Shown here piece by piece: positions 52,133 to 61,707 of a stretch of 64,000 bases of DNA (positions within the stretch are counted from its first letter, which is position 1; each line of letters begins with the position of its first letter). This DNA is from Flavobacterium sp. MC2016-06 (GTDB lineage Bacteria > Bacteroidota > Bacteroidia > Flavobacteriales > Flavobacteriaceae). The stretch is from NCBI RefSeq assembly GCF_009711165.2, contig NZ_WMID02000001.1, positions 186,001-250,000 of the forward strand, in the 5' to 3' direction. The notes beneath the pieces are model-generated. The model did no database searches. It worked only from the letters and a program-made list of their open reading frames with translations, and was not told the origin of the DNA. A program made the translations under genes and the position numbers.

Positions 52133-52308
52133 GCTTGAGTCCTAAAGGGACTTGAATCTCTATATAGCTATTAGAATTACCTTAACTTTTTGTGGAAAAA
52201 AAGTAGTAGTTCCGTAATAAATCACGCTCTAAATTACTTCTTGCCAAATGACAAGTCTTGTGTTTTTTTAATTGAAGTTCTTTGCAATAGAAATTAAAAA
52301 ACAAAAAA

Positions 52309-53115
52309 ATGAACAAGACAATTTTTATTACAGGAGCATCCTCTGGTCTGGGGAAAATTACAGCTAAATTATTTGCAGAAAAAGGATGGAAAGTAATTGC
52401 AACAATGCGAAATACTAAAGACGAAATGGAGCTTTCCCAATTTCCCAATATTCATCTTTTCGAATTGGACATCACTAGCTCGAGTCAAATAAAAGAAGTA
52501 GTTGCCAAAGCCCAACAAATTGGACCAATTGATGTATTATTTAACAATGCAGGTTATGTATTGGCGGGACCATTAGAAGGGTTTTCGGAAGAACAGATGG
52601 AGCAGCAATTCAATACGAACTTTTTTGGAACTGTTCGGTTGACAAAAGCATTGTTACCTCATTTCAGAATGAGAAAGCAAGGAACCATCATAACAACGAC
52701 TTCTTTGGGTGCTTATATTCCTGATCCTTTTATGTCATTATATGTAGCTGCAAAAGCAGCATTAGAAGCGTGGACTGGAGCCATGAGTTACGAGCTGAGC
52801 AGACAGAATATTGTGATTAAAACTATTGTTCCCGGATTTATGCAGACAAATTTTTCTGGTAATGCTCAAATGGCCTTGCATGACGCATATGAAAAAGATT
52901 TTAACCATGTACTAGCAGCTTATGCTGATCCAAATGCGGGTGCTAACGCAGACGATCCTAAAGACATCGCAGAAGTTGTCTACCAAGCTGCGACAGATGG
53001 TAAAAAACAATTGCATTATTTTGCTGGGAATGATGCTAAAACAAGATATAAAGAGCTATGTTTACTAGGGATAGATTCAATAATAGAGGAAAGACAAAAA
53101 TTATTTTTTGAATAG
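52309..53115 (+). CDS. SDR-family oxidoreductase
   Basis: The protein has 268 aa. Motifs: cofactor loop ITGASSGLG, D/N-rich FELDITSSSQI, LFNNAGYV, Ser region TTTSLGAYIPDP and YVAAK with catalytic Tyr and Lys, then KTIVPGFMQTNF. Length and order are classical. The substrate is unknown. It lies 7 bp before a Crp/Fnr gene, so the two are an operon. Such SDR plus regulator units are frequent in Flavobacterium. Confidence 0.9.
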   Translation: MNKTIFITGASSGLGKITAKLFAEKGWKVIATMRNTKDEMELSQFPNIHLFELDITSSSQIKEVVAKAQQIGPIDVLFNNAGYVLAGPLEGFSEEQMEQQFNTNFFGTVRLTKALLPHFRMRKQGTIITTTSLGAYIPDPFMSLYVAAKAALEAWTGAMSYELSRQNIVIKTIVPGFMQTNFSGNAQMALHDAYEKDFNHVLAAYADPNAGANADDPKDIAEVVYQAATDGKKQLHYFAGNDAKTRYKELCLLGIDSIIEERQKLFFE

Positions 53116-53122
53116 TTAAATT

Positions 53123-53692
53123 ATGGAAGAATTGATTGGTTATTTGCTGCAATTCGGACAGCTGAATCAACAGCAAATCGAGCTGGTTATAAGTAAAGGG
53201 GAGGAAAAAACTTTATCGAAAGGAGTGTATTTTTCAGAAGCTGGAAAAATAGCAAATCATATTGGTTTTGTAGTGGAAGGTGTTTTGATGATTTGTTACT
53301 ATAACAAAAAAGGAGAAGAGATTGTTCATCATTTTGTAGATGAAAGTCATTTTGTAGTAGATCTTGAGAGTTTTAACCACAAAATTGCATCTGTAGTTTA
53401 CATACAGGCGGTTACGGATTGTAAGCTGATTACCTTTTCGTATGAAAATTTTAAAAAGCTTTCAGAAACGATCATTGTCTGGGATGAGATCATTCATAAA
53501 ATCACGATAAAAACCTTGCTGGATAAAGTAAATGTGATTCAGCCGAAGCTTAACACCGATGCAAAAAACCGATATATGGATTTCCTAAAAAACTACCCTA
53601 GATTGGCCAACAGAATACCGCTTACCTATATTGCATCTTATTTAGGAATTACTGCGACTTCTTTGAGCAGAATCAGAAAAAATATTAGTTAA
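53123..53692 (+). CDS. Crp/Fnr-family regulator
   Basis: The protein has 189 aa, the same length as the relative at 47328. The cyclic-nucleotide-fold domain (LSKGVYFSEAGKIANHIGFVVEGVLMICYYNKKGEEIVHHFVDESHFVVD by region) and the compact HTH (RIPLTYIASYLGITATSLSRIR) are present. The last gene of an SDR-regulator operon, it probably controls the SDR gene. The ligand is unknown. Confidence 0.86.
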   Translation: MEELIGYLLQFGQLNQQQIELVISKGEEKTLSKGVYFSEAGKIANHIGFVVEGVLMICYYNKKGEEIVHHFVDESHFVVDLESFNHKIASVVYIQAVTDCKLITFSYENFKKLSETIIVWDEIIHKITIKTLLDKVNVIQPKLNTDAKNRYMDFLKNYPRLANRIPLTYIASYLGITATSLSRIRKNIS

Positions 53693-53838
53693 CTATAACT
53701 CATTATAATGTTTTTTCAGCTTATTTATAAGCTATTTATAATTTTTTAGGCTGTCTCGTCTTTGTATTATTTTTGGGTTCAGTACTTCAAAAAATAGTTA
53801 ATAAGCGGTATTAATTTTTAACCTAAAAAAAGCTATAA

Positions 53839-53868
53839 AAAAGCTCAATTCGGAAGAATTGAGCTTTT
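53839..53868. terminator. Strong terminator after Crp/Fnr gene
   Basis: AAAAGCTCAATTC and GAATTGAGCTTTT form a 13-bp stem with a GGAA loop. Confidence 0.8.
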
Positions 53869-53874
53869 GCTTTT

Positions 53875-54003
53875 GTGACCTCGACTGGACAAATTTTTAT
53901 ACATTTTATGGAAAATTTGAAGAGATTGGTGTGCCACATTTAGTGTCTGTCTTTGAATGTCCTGTTGAGGATTGAAGTAAATACATTTAGTGTATATATG
54001 ACT
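53875..54003 (+). repeat. Repeat family C, copy 2, with tRNA 3'-end-like start
   Basis: The start GTGACCTCGACTGGA follows the terminator, and on the minus strand reads as the end of a tRNA with acceptor CGAGGTC. The remainder (TTTATGGAAAATTTGAAGAG, CTGTCTTTGAATGTCC, GTTGAGGATTGAAG, ATTTAGTGTATATATGAC) parallels 46996-47128. A third scrap, TGTTGGGGATTGAAGCAAA, is at 54042-54060. The bases 54079-54381 contain no gene I can see. Confidence 0.55.
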
Positions 54004-54381
54004 CTGTTTTTTATTGGTATAAACAATTTGGGTTGGATATACTGTTGGGGATTGAAGCAAAAAAGCATCTAGTATTTATTTTATTTTTTTGCGGCAAAAA
54101 AGATATAAGCTCCAAAAAATAAAGTTGTTACTTAAGCTGGAAAAATCAGCCTCTCAAGATCTTTAAAATAATATTTTGTTTATTGTTTTGTGAAAATGGT
54201 TAAACAATCATTACCTTTAACTTATAAATATCACTGTCAAATGAAGTGATTGGATAATTACAGATCAAATCCGAGCAGTAAATCCTAATCAAAATATTTA
54301 TCATAAACAGCAGGAGTATCAAACACTTTTGTGTTGGATCTTACAATAGCTGTAATAGTATTTAATTTAAAGTTCAAAAAG

Positions 54382-55065
54382 ATGAATAAAATTTTAATTA
54401 TTGGAGGCAGCAAAGGAATTGGAAATGCTATTTTGCAACAGCAGCTGGAGCATAATTTAATTTACAACATAAGCCGGAGTGTTCCTGAAATTTCTCACCC
54501 GAATTTAATTCATTTTTCCCTTGATGTTCTTAAGGATGAACTCCCAGAGATAGAAAGTATTGATGCTTTGATTTATTGTCCAGGATCTATAAATTTAAAG
54601 CCTATATTAAGTTTGAGTAGTGATGATTTCAGGAATGATTTTGAAATCAATGTAATTGGTGCAGTAAAAGTCATTCAGAAATATTTATCTGCTTTAAAAA
54701 AAGGGGAAAATCCATCTATTGTTCTGTTTAGTACAGTCGCTGCAAAATTAGGAATGCCTTTTCATGCCAGTATTGCAACAGCCAAATCAGGTGTTGAGGG
54801 ACTTGTAAAATCCCTTGGAGCAGAATTGGCCTGCGTAGTTCGTATTAATGCTATTGCGCCGACTATTACAGAAACGGCACTCTCTTCCTCAATTTTGAGA
54901 AATGACCGTATGAAGGAAAATATGAAGGAACGCCATCCAATGAAAGATTATTTAAAACCTCAGGAAGTTGCCCAAATGGCAGATTATCTAATTTCTAAAA
55001 ATGCAGGATCTATCTCGGGTCAGGTTTTTCAGATGGATTACGGATTGGTAAGCTTTAAATTATAA
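54382..55065 (+). CDS. SDR-like protein with altered active site
   Basis: The start is set at ATG 54382 (MNKILIIGGSKGIGNA); the longer ORF gives an unlikely N-terminus. The protein has 227 aa. The cofactor loop GGSKGIG and LIYCPGSINL are present. The usual YxxxK motif reads SIATAK, so the catalytic Tyr is missing while Lys is kept (HASIATAKSGVEGL). A subfamily with HASIAxAK occurs in bacteria, so this is probably a real group rather than decay. The substrate is unknown. It lies 17 bp before an NAD(P)-binding protein gene and they probably form an operon. Confidence 0.83.
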   Translation: MNKILIIGGSKGIGNAILQQQLEHNLIYNISRSVPEISHPNLIHFSLDVLKDELPEIESIDALIYCPGSINLKPILSLSSDDFRNDFEINVIGAVKVIQKYLSALKKGENPSIVLFSTVAAKLGMPFHASIATAKSGVEGLVKSLGAELACVVRINAIAPTITETALSSSILRNDRMKENMKERHPMKDYLKPQEVAQMADYLISKNAGSISGQVFQMDYGLVSFKL

Positions 55066-55082
55066 TCCTAAAAAAAGAAAAC

Positions 55083-56501
55083 ATGAAAATTCTCCTAACA
55101 GGCGCAACAGGCTATATTGGAAAACGGCTCTTGCCGCTGCTAATCGAACAGGGGCATTATGTAGTGTGCTGTGTGAGAGATAAAAATAGGTTTTATTATC
55201 CGGAAAATTATCAGAAAATGATACAGGTTATTGAAGTCGATTTTCTGAATCAGGAAACACTAATAAATATCCCTGTCGATATTGATGCTGCGTATTATTT
55301 GATTCATTCGATGTCGGGCTCTGCGTCTAATTATGATGAATTGGAAAGTCTCTCTGCCAATAATTTTGCTGCAGCAATAAATAAAACAAAGGCACAGCAG
55401 CTTATCTATTTAAGCGGAATTGTAAATGATAAATCATTATCAAAACACTTGTCTTCAAGAAAAGCTGTAGAGGATATTTTAAATACCTCGGTAGTGCCGG
55501 TTACTACTCTAAGAGCTGGGATCATTGTAGGATCAGGAAGCGCTTCATTTGAAATAATACGTGATTTAGTCAATAAACTGCCTGTCATGATTACTCCCAA
55601 ATGGTTAAATACAAGATGTCAGCCAATAGCTATAAATGATGTTTTGGAGTTTTTAATCAAATCACTGCTGAATCCTTTGACATACAAACAAAGTTTTGAT
55701 ATTGGCGGTCCCGACATACTGACTTATAAGGAAATGTTACTACAATTTGCCAAAGCAAAAAAATTAAAAAGATATATCTATACAATTCCGGTAATGACTC
55801 CTAAATTATCATCATACTGGCTTTATTTTGTAACCTCTACGTCTTACAAATTGGCTTCCGCGCTGGTAAGCAGTATGAAAGTAGAAGTGGTTTGTAATGA
55901 CAACAGAATCGATACCCTTCTGGGAGTAAATCCGATTAGTTATAAACAGGCATTGGAGAGAGCCCTTGTAAAAATTAAGGAAGATAATATAGTTTCCAGT
56001 TGGAAGGATTCTCTAATAAGCGGCCAATTTAAAGGAAATTTAAACAGTTATCTTAAAGTTCCTAAAAAGGATTGTTTTATTGATAGAAGAAAAAGAGAAA
56101 TCCTAAACAGGGACTATACAATTGATAAAATATGGTCTATCGGCGGAGAAACGGGATGGTATTATGCAGACTGGCTCTGGGATCTGCGCGGCTTTATTGA
56201 TAAGATTTTTGGTGGGGTTGGAGCAAGAAGAGGCAGAACTCATAAAAGTGAAATACATCCAGGAGATGTATTAGATTTTTGGAGGGTGCTGTATGCTGAT
56301 AAAAAACAAGGAAAATTGATTTTATATGCCGAAATGAAATTACCTGGTGAGGCCTGGCTGGAATTTAAAATTATTAATAACACCTTATATCAGGCTGCTA
56401 CCTTTAAGCCCGAAGGAATTTTGGGCAAACTTTACTGGTATTCTGTTGTGCCTTTTCATGGTTTTATTTTCAATGGAATGATAAAAAAATTGATTCAATA
56501 A
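55083..56501 (+). CDS. NAD(P)-binding epimerase-like protein with DUF2867
   Basis: The protein has 472 aa. The N-terminal atypical SDR fold has the GATGYIGKRLLPLL cofactor loop, YLIHSMSGSASNYDELE and IYLSGIVND. The C-terminal 170 residues (WSIGGETGWYYADWLWDLRGFIDKIFGGVGARRG by region, GDVLDFWRV, LYAEMKLPGEAWLEFKI, YWYSVVPFHGFIF) fit DUF2867. This fusion is common in Bacteroidota and Actinobacteria and its substrate is unknown. It is the second gene of a two-gene unit with the SDR-like gene. Confidence 0.87.
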   Translation: MKILLTGATGYIGKRLLPLLIEQGHYVVCCVRDKNRFYYPENYQKMIQVIEVDFLNQETLINIPVDIDAAYYLIHSMSGSASNYDELESLSANNFAAAINKTKAQQLIYLSGIVNDKSLSKHLSSRKAVEDILNTSVVPVTTLRAGIIVGSGSASFEIIRDLVNKLPVMITPKWLNTRCQPIAINDVLEFLIKSLLNPLTYKQSFDIGGPDILTYKEMLLQFAKAKKLKRYIYTIPVMTPKLSSYWLYFVTSTSYKLASALVSSMKVEVVCNDNRIDTLLGVNPISYKQALERALVKIKEDNIVSSWKDSLISGQFKGNLNSYLKVPKKDCFIDRRKREILNRDYTIDKIWSIGGETGWYYADWLWDLRGFIDKIFGGVGARRGRTHKSEIHPGDVLDFWRVLYADKKQGKLILYAEMKLPGEAWLEFKIINNTLYQAATFKPEGILGKLYWYSVVPFHGFIFNGMIKKLIQ

Positions 56502-56777
56502 CTTTTATACTTCCTGATAATGTCTCAAAATCTCAAAATATTGCAAAGCTGTTAGTGCTCATAAAAAGTGCAGAGGAAAGTTTAATACCTTAATAATTAG
56601 TTTTTTCCTGCTGTTTTCACTATATTCGTTCAAACTCCTCAAAAATAGGAACTACTACACAAAATCTTAAGGAAATTTCTCCTAACAGAGCATAATGATT
56701 TAATCGTCACAGCAACATAAAATATAGGTGCTTTTCCAGCAAATTACTGCCATTATTTTTATAAATAATTTTTAAAT

Positions 56778-58148
56778 ATGAGCAGTACACAAAGGGAAGG
56801 TGATAAAGCAGTTATTTATCCGATTGATAAAATTGCATTTCAAAAAGGAATACAAGAAATCGAAGATAGCAGCGAATCTAATAGTGAAGAAACGGAACTT
56901 CAAATAGAAAAAAATCAAAATAAATTAGATACTCCCAGCAAGAAGCTCTCTTTTCAAAATAGAGAGAATGAAAAGCTTGTAGAAAAACTTACTGCGGCTA
57001 ACAAAGAACTTGCCTTCCAAAATGCAGAGAATCAAAAGCGATCAGCTGAACTTGCTGCTTTAAACAAAGAACTTGCCTTCCAAAATTTAGAAAAAGAAAA
57101 GCGCGCAGCGGAATTAATTATAGCCAATAAAGAACTCGAATTTCAAAATGAGCAGAAAGAAAAGCGCGCAGCAGAATTAATTATAGCCAATAAAGAACTC
57201 GAATTTCAAAACGATCAGAAAGAAAAACGTGCTGCAGAATTAAGTATTGCCAATAAAGAGCTTGCTGTTCAAAGTAAGGAAAAAGAAAAACGTGCTGCAG
57301 CATTAATTATTGCCAATAAGAAATTAGCAGCTGAGACTATTCTGAAACAAAAAAGGAAAGTCGAGAAAGAAAAAAGGGCAGCCGAACTGAAAGTTACAAA
57401 TCTCGAACTGGCCTATCAGGAAAAAAGATCAAAAGAACTAATGCTGGCTAATAGTGAACTTAAAAAGGCTCAGGAAGAATTGGAATCCTTTTCCTATTCG
57501 GTTTCCCACGATTTAAGGGCTCCAATAAGAGCTATTAACGGATACACACAAATTTTAGTAGAGGATCATGCCGACAGCATTGATGAAGATGGCCAGAAAA
57601 TTTTAGAATCTGTAATTATGAGTTCTAGAAAAATGGGATTTCTTATCGATGATCTTTTGGCTTTCAGTAAGCTGGGACGAAAACAGGTTGCGGCGGCTGA
57701 AATAGATATGAGTGTCTTAATAAATAGTATTGTAAGTGAGATAATCATTGACAAAAATGAAAATATTCCCATATTTGAAATGGAAGATATCTTACCAGCT
57801 CATGGTGATGCTTCGCTTATCAAGCAGGTATGGCTCAACCTGATTTCTAATGCTGTAAAATATTCAAAATACAAGAAGGAAACACTTATAAAAATAACTT
57901 CAATTATAAAAAAAGACAAAGTCATATACTGCATTAAAGACAAAGGTGCTGGTTTTGATATGGCTTATTATGATAAGTTGTTTGGTGTATTCCAGCGTCT
58001 GCATTCCCAAGAGGAGTTTGACGGAACAGGGATTGGACTTGCTATTGTGCAGAAAATAGTGAGCCGTCATAATGGAAAAGTGTGGGCAAAGTCAAAATTA
58101 GATTCAGGTTCAAGCTTTTACTTCAGCCTGCCTAGAATCAATAATTAA
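56778..58148 (+). CDS. Sensor histidine kinase with repeated coiled-coil N-terminus
   Basis: The protein has 456 aa, soluble, with no membrane segment. Residues 65-215 consist of about six repeats of a 21-residue unit of the form NKELEFQN-xxKEKRAAELIIA, encoded by nearly identical 63-bp DNA repeats, so repeat number could vary by slippage. The DHp domain has SYSVSHDLRAPIRAI (His near 243) and the HATPase domain has NLISNAVKYS, DKGAGFD and GTGIGLAIVQKIVSRHNGKVWA, typical of cyanobacterial phytochrome-type kinases. There is no receiver or PAS domain. A response regulator gene follows after 7 bp and is its likely partner. Confidence 0.9.
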   Translation: MSSTQREGDKAVIYPIDKIAFQKGIQEIEDSSESNSEETELQIEKNQNKLDTPSKKLSFQNRENEKLVEKLTAANKELAFQNAENQKRSAELAALNKELAFQNLEKEKRAAELIIANKELEFQNEQKEKRAAELIIANKELEFQNDQKEKRAAELSIANKELAVQSKEKEKRAAALIIANKKLAAETILKQKRKVEKEKRAAELKVTNLELAYQEKRSKELMLANSELKKAQEELESFSYSVSHDLRAPIRAINGYTQILVEDHADSIDEDGQKILESVIMSSRKMGFLIDDLLAFSKLGRKQVAAAEIDMSVLINSIVSEIIIDKNENIPIFEMEDILPAHGDASLIKQVWLNLISNAVKYSKYKKETLIKITSIIKKDKVIYCIKDKGAGFDMAYYDKLFGVFQRLHSQEEFDGTGIGLAIVQKIVSRHNGKVWAKSKLDSGSSFYFSLPRINN

Positions 58149-58155
58149 ATTAAAA

Positions 58156-58596
58156 ATGAAATACGAAGACATTGAAATTTTATTTGCAGAAGACAGTATG
58201 GATGATGCCATGCTGACGATACGTGCGCTGAATAAAAGTGGTTTTACCAATAAACTGCTGCATGTAAAAGATGGCGCAGAAGCACTTGATTTTCTGTACT
58301 GTCGAGGTATTTACTCCGATAGAAATCCAAAATCCCTGCCCAAACTGCTATTACTGGATTTAAAGATGCCAAAAGTCTCAGGAATGCAGGTGCTTGAAAA
58401 AGTAAAGAAAGATCCTAATTTGAAATCTGTTCCAGTTGTAATACTGACCTCTTCCCAAGAAGATCCGGATATAGCGAGCTGTTACAGTCTAGGTGCCAAC
58501 AGTTATATTGTAAAACCTGTTGACAGCAATAATTTTTTTAATGCTATAAAAGAAATAGGAATGTACTGGATGATCATCAGCCAGCCGCCTTTATAA
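58156..58596 (+). CDS. Single-domain response regulator (Rcp1-like)
   Basis: The protein has 146 aa and consists of one receiver domain: ILFAEDSMDDAMLTIRAL, LLLLDLKMPKVSGMQVLEKVK with the phospho-acceptor Asp, VVILTSSQEDPDIASC, and SYIVKPVD with the conserved Lys. No output domain is present. The layout (acidic DS-MDD start, DP--K after the phospho site) is typical of Rcp1-type partners of phytochrome-like kinases. It lies 7 bp after the kinase gene. Confidence 0.92.
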   Translation: MKYEDIEILFAEDSMDDAMLTIRALNKSGFTNKLLHVKDGAEALDFLYCRGIYSDRNPKSLPKLLLLDLKMPKVSGMQVLEKVKKDPNLKSVPVVILTSSQEDPDIASCYSLGANSYIVKPVDSNNFFNAIKEIGMYWMIISQPPL

Positions 58597-58634
58597 TATC
58601 AGGTTTGTAATACTTCAACTTTAATTTTAAATGG

Positions 58635-59927
58635 GTGAATAAAATAATTAAAATTCTGATAATTGAAGATAATGTTATTGATGCGGATTTATTAATTCGC
58701 CAATTGACAAAATCAGGAATGTCATTTATTTCGGAAGTAGTGGATACCAGAAAAACATTTGAAAAGTCATTTGAATTATTTGGTCCTGATATTATACTAT
58801 CAGACTATTCGCTGCCGGCATTTGATGCAGTAACGGCATTTGAAATTGTAAAACAAAGCAATTTAAAAATACCTTTTATTATTGTTTCAGGAACTATTGG
58901 AGAAGAAAATGCAGTGAAGCTTATAAAGCTGGGTGTGACTGATTTCTCTTCTAAAGAGAATTTTCCGGGTCTTCCGCAAAAAGTCGACCGTGCACTTAAG
59001 GAGGCTGCTGAAAAACAGGAAAATGAACAATTGCTTGAACAATTAAAAATTCAGACCGCAGCACTTCTTTTAGCCAATCAGGAGTTAGAAATTCAGAATG
59101 CAGAGAAAGAAAAAAAAGCAGTTGAACTCTATAATGCTAATAAGGAGCTTTTGGCATTTACCTTTATATCAAGTCATGACCTTCAAGAACCGTTGCGTAA
59201 AATACAGGTTTTTATTTCCATACTGATGGAACGTGAATCGAAGAAGATGAGTGTTGCCGGGAAGAATAATTTGGAGCGAATAGCCATTGCAGCTACAAGA
59301 ATGCGCCAGCTGATTCAAGATCTTTTAAATTTTTCAAGGGTCAGTACTTCAGAACAACAATTTGAAATTTGTGATCTGAGCACTATAATAGAAGAGGTAA
59401 AATATGAACTTACCGAAGAGATTCGATCAAAAGAGGCGGTGATCAAAATTATCGATTTGGTACCAGTAAAGATTGTAGTATTTCAATTTAGACAATTGAT
59501 TTACAGTTTATTGAGTAATGCGCTTAAATTTTCAATTTCGAGTGCGGTTCCACGTATAATCATAAAATCTGAAATTTTAACTAATAATGATTTCAACCTT
59601 TTGAATTTAAATTATAAAGGAGGTAAGCATGATTTTTGGCACCTAAGTATTGAAGATAATGGAATTGGTTTTGAGAAACAATACAATGAAATGATTTTTG
59701 TAATATTCAAAAGACTGCATCAAAATGAGGAATATCCAGGAACAGGTATTGGACTAGCGATTGTAAAAAAAATAGTAGACAATCATAACGGTATTATAAC
59801 AGCTGATGGTAAATTAAACGAAGGCTCAGTATTTAATATTTATATTCCGATTCAAGATGTTTTAAATGAAACCATCCAAAATGTTAATTCGAAGATAATA
59901 GATGTTCAAATTAGTGAACTAGATTAA
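58635..59927 (+). CDS. Receiver-histidine kinase hybrid (REC first)
   Basis: The protein has 430 aa and starts at GTG 58635. The N-terminal receiver domain has LIIEDNVIDADLLIRQL, ILSDYSLPAFDA with the phospho-acceptor Asp, and FIIVSGTIGEENAVKLI. A 40-residue linker carries a copy of the 21-residue unit (NQELEIQNAEKEKKAVEL). The DHp domain has FISSHDLQEPLRKI and the HATPase domain has LLSNALKFS, DNGIGFEKQY and GTGIGLAIVKKIVDNHNG. It lies 38 bp after the single-domain regulator, so the three genes form an operon and probably a phosphorelay. Confidence 0.9.
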   Translation: MNKIIKILIIEDNVIDADLLIRQLTKSGMSFISEVVDTRKTFEKSFELFGPDIILSDYSLPAFDAVTAFEIVKQSNLKIPFIIVSGTIGEENAVKLIKLGVTDFSSKENFPGLPQKVDRALKEAAEKQENEQLLEQLKIQTAALLLANQELEIQNAEKEKKAVELYNANKELLAFTFISSHDLQEPLRKIQVFISILMERESKKMSVAGKNNLERIAIAATRMRQLIQDLLNFSRVSTSEQQFEICDLSTIIEEVKYELTEEIRSKEAVIKIIDLVPVKIVVFQFRQLIYSLLSNALKFSISSAVPRIIIKSEILTNNDFNLLNLNYKGGKHDFWHLSIEDNGIGFEKQYNEMIFVIFKRLHQNEEYPGTGIGLAIVKKIVDNHNGIITADGKLNEGSVFNIYIPIQDVLNETIQNVNSKIIDVQISELD

Positions 59928-59977
59928 AGTTAAGAGAGCGTATGGCAGATAAGGAAATTGCAGATTAATCGTATCGT

Positions 59978-61486
59978 CTAGATATTTTTACTATTTTGTT
60001 TAAGGGGAAGTGTAACTATAAATTCAGCTCCATTTTCTTTTTCTCCTTTAGCCATAATAGTTCCATTGTGTCTATTGATAATCTTTCTGCAAAGAGCCAG
60101 ACCAATCCCATTTCCCTCATATTCATTCTTAGAATGAAGTCTTTCAAAAGCGGCAAATATTTTTTCAGCATATAAAGGATCCAGCCCGATGCCATTATCT
60201 TTGAAGGAAATTTCAATAGATTCAACCGAATCGATATTTTTTATAGTCGAGGTTATAATAACTCTTGGAGGCTGGTCTGCTTTTGTGAATTTTAAAGCAT
60301 TTTGGATAAGATTATAAAAAAGCTGCTGAATAAGAATTGGCGCTCCCTCGATTTCAGGAAGATCACTTATGATTAGAATTGCACCCTTTTCTTTTATTAT
60401 AAGTTCCAGATCTGTTTTGATGTTATCCAATAAATCGTTTAAGAAAATCTTTTCAACAGGCTGACTGCTCTTGTCTATAGTAGAATAGGCAAGGAGCCCT
60501 TCAATAATGGATTGCATACGATTTGCAGAATGAGCAATTTTGTTTAAGTGCATAACAGAACGATCCGGCAGCTGGTCTGCAATCTCATTTTTTAAGAAGT
60601 CGTTGAAGATTTTAATTTTCCTCACTGGTTCCTGAAGATCATGGCTTACCACATTGGCAAAATGCAATAGGTCATCATTAGATCGTCGTAGTTCCAAGGT
60701 ACTTTCTTCGATTTTTCTTTTCAGTTCTACTTCAAATTCTTTTTGTTCATGTATATCTTGTACAACTCCTAAGACAGTTGATGGTTCACCCATTTCATTT
60801 TTTATGATTTTTCCAAAAACCTTAATCCATTTCTCAGCGTTATTTTTCTGTATAATTCTCGCTTCGTAGCAGAACACTCCGTTTTCAATGGCATCTTTAT
60901 GAGCTTTTTCTCGAAGCTGCTGATCGTCTGGATGTAGTTTTGCGACCACTGCCTCTAAAGTAACTTCGGAGTCGATACACCATAGCTTTTTAAAATTATC
61001 AGAAGTTTTGATTGTGTTTGTTATAACGTCTATTTCATATGTTCCCATACCACAGGCTTCGATAGCCATGCTCAGCATTTCATCAGAATTTACTATCTTA
61101 GTTTTTGCTTCATGTAATTTAGTTACTTCTGTGCAGGTATGTAAGACCCCGTAAATAATTCCCTTTTCATTACGTAGAGGTGTGAAATTATAATTAAAAA
61201 AAATGGGTGTCCATACTCCATTTATAAGGGTTTCAAGTTTTCTATCACTCGCCAGAAAAGGTATTCCTGTTTTCATTACCCTTAGAATTTCTTCGCTAAT
61301 AGAATCTTTCTCAAAATCAGCGCTGATATCAGCGAATTTTGTGTCTATGACCTGCTCGCCCTTATTCCATAAATTACACATGGCGGAATTAGCAAAGGAA
61401 ATTACTAAATCGTCAGTAGAATAAACTGCAGTAGGCAGTGGAGTTTGTTGTAATATATCTTGTAGAAAAATTAAATTATTCTGCAC
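59978..61486 (-). CDS. PAS-type sensor histidine kinase
   Basis: The protein has 502 aa, soluble. Two PAS domains (IVISFANSAMCNLWNKG and the second from about residue 140, SIEACGMGTYEID by region, with the PAC segment KNAEKWIKVFGKIIKNEMGEPSTVLGVVQDIHEQKE) are followed by a DHp domain (ANVVSHDLQEPVRKIKIF) and HATPase (LIQNALKFTKAD, DNGIGLDPLYAEKIFAAFERL, GNGIGLALCRKIINRHNG). It is convergent with the preceding operon and divergent from a response regulator at 61708, with which it may pair. The ligand is unknown. Confidence 0.9.
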   Translation of the reverse strand: MQNNLIFLQDILQQTPLPTAVYSTDDLVISFANSAMCNLWNKGEQVIDTKFADISADFEKDSISEEILRVMKTGIPFLASDRKLETLINGVWTPIFFNYNFTPLRNEKGIIYGVLHTCTEVTKLHEAKTKIVNSDEMLSMAIEACGMGTYEIDVITNTIKTSDNFKKLWCIDSEVTLEAVVAKLHPDDQQLREKAHKDAIENGVFCYEARIIQKNNAEKWIKVFGKIIKNEMGEPSTVLGVVQDIHEQKEFEVELKRKIEESTLELRRSNDDLLHFANVVSHDLQEPVRKIKIFNDFLKNEIADQLPDRSVMHLNKIAHSANRMQSIIEGLLAYSTIDKSSQPVEKIFLNDLLDNIKTDLELIIKEKGAILIISDLPEIEGAPILIQQLFYNLIQNALKFTKADQPPRVIITSTIKNIDSVESIEISFKDNGIGLDPLYAEKIFAAFERLHSKNEYEGNGIGLALCRKIINRHNGTIMAKGEKENGAEFIVTLPLKQNSKNI

Positions 61487-61707
61487 ATCGATCAGCTTTA
61501 TGGTTTATGCTAAAGTAGTGTACTATCTAAAAAGTTATGTTATACAATTTAATACAAATGATTGCACAACTCCAACATAATTAAATCATTAACGGTTATG
61601 TTTTTGTGAATTTGAGATAAAAAAATCTATTTATTTTAAGATTTTTGCTTTGTCGAAATTTTATTAAGCATTTATTATTACTTTTGAAAATTATAAACCG
61701 CTTCAAT

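Noticed and set aside
45204..54003. Complete tRNA genes
   Set aside because: Only 14-17 bases of acceptor/T-stem-like sequence are present; no D or anticodon arm follows.
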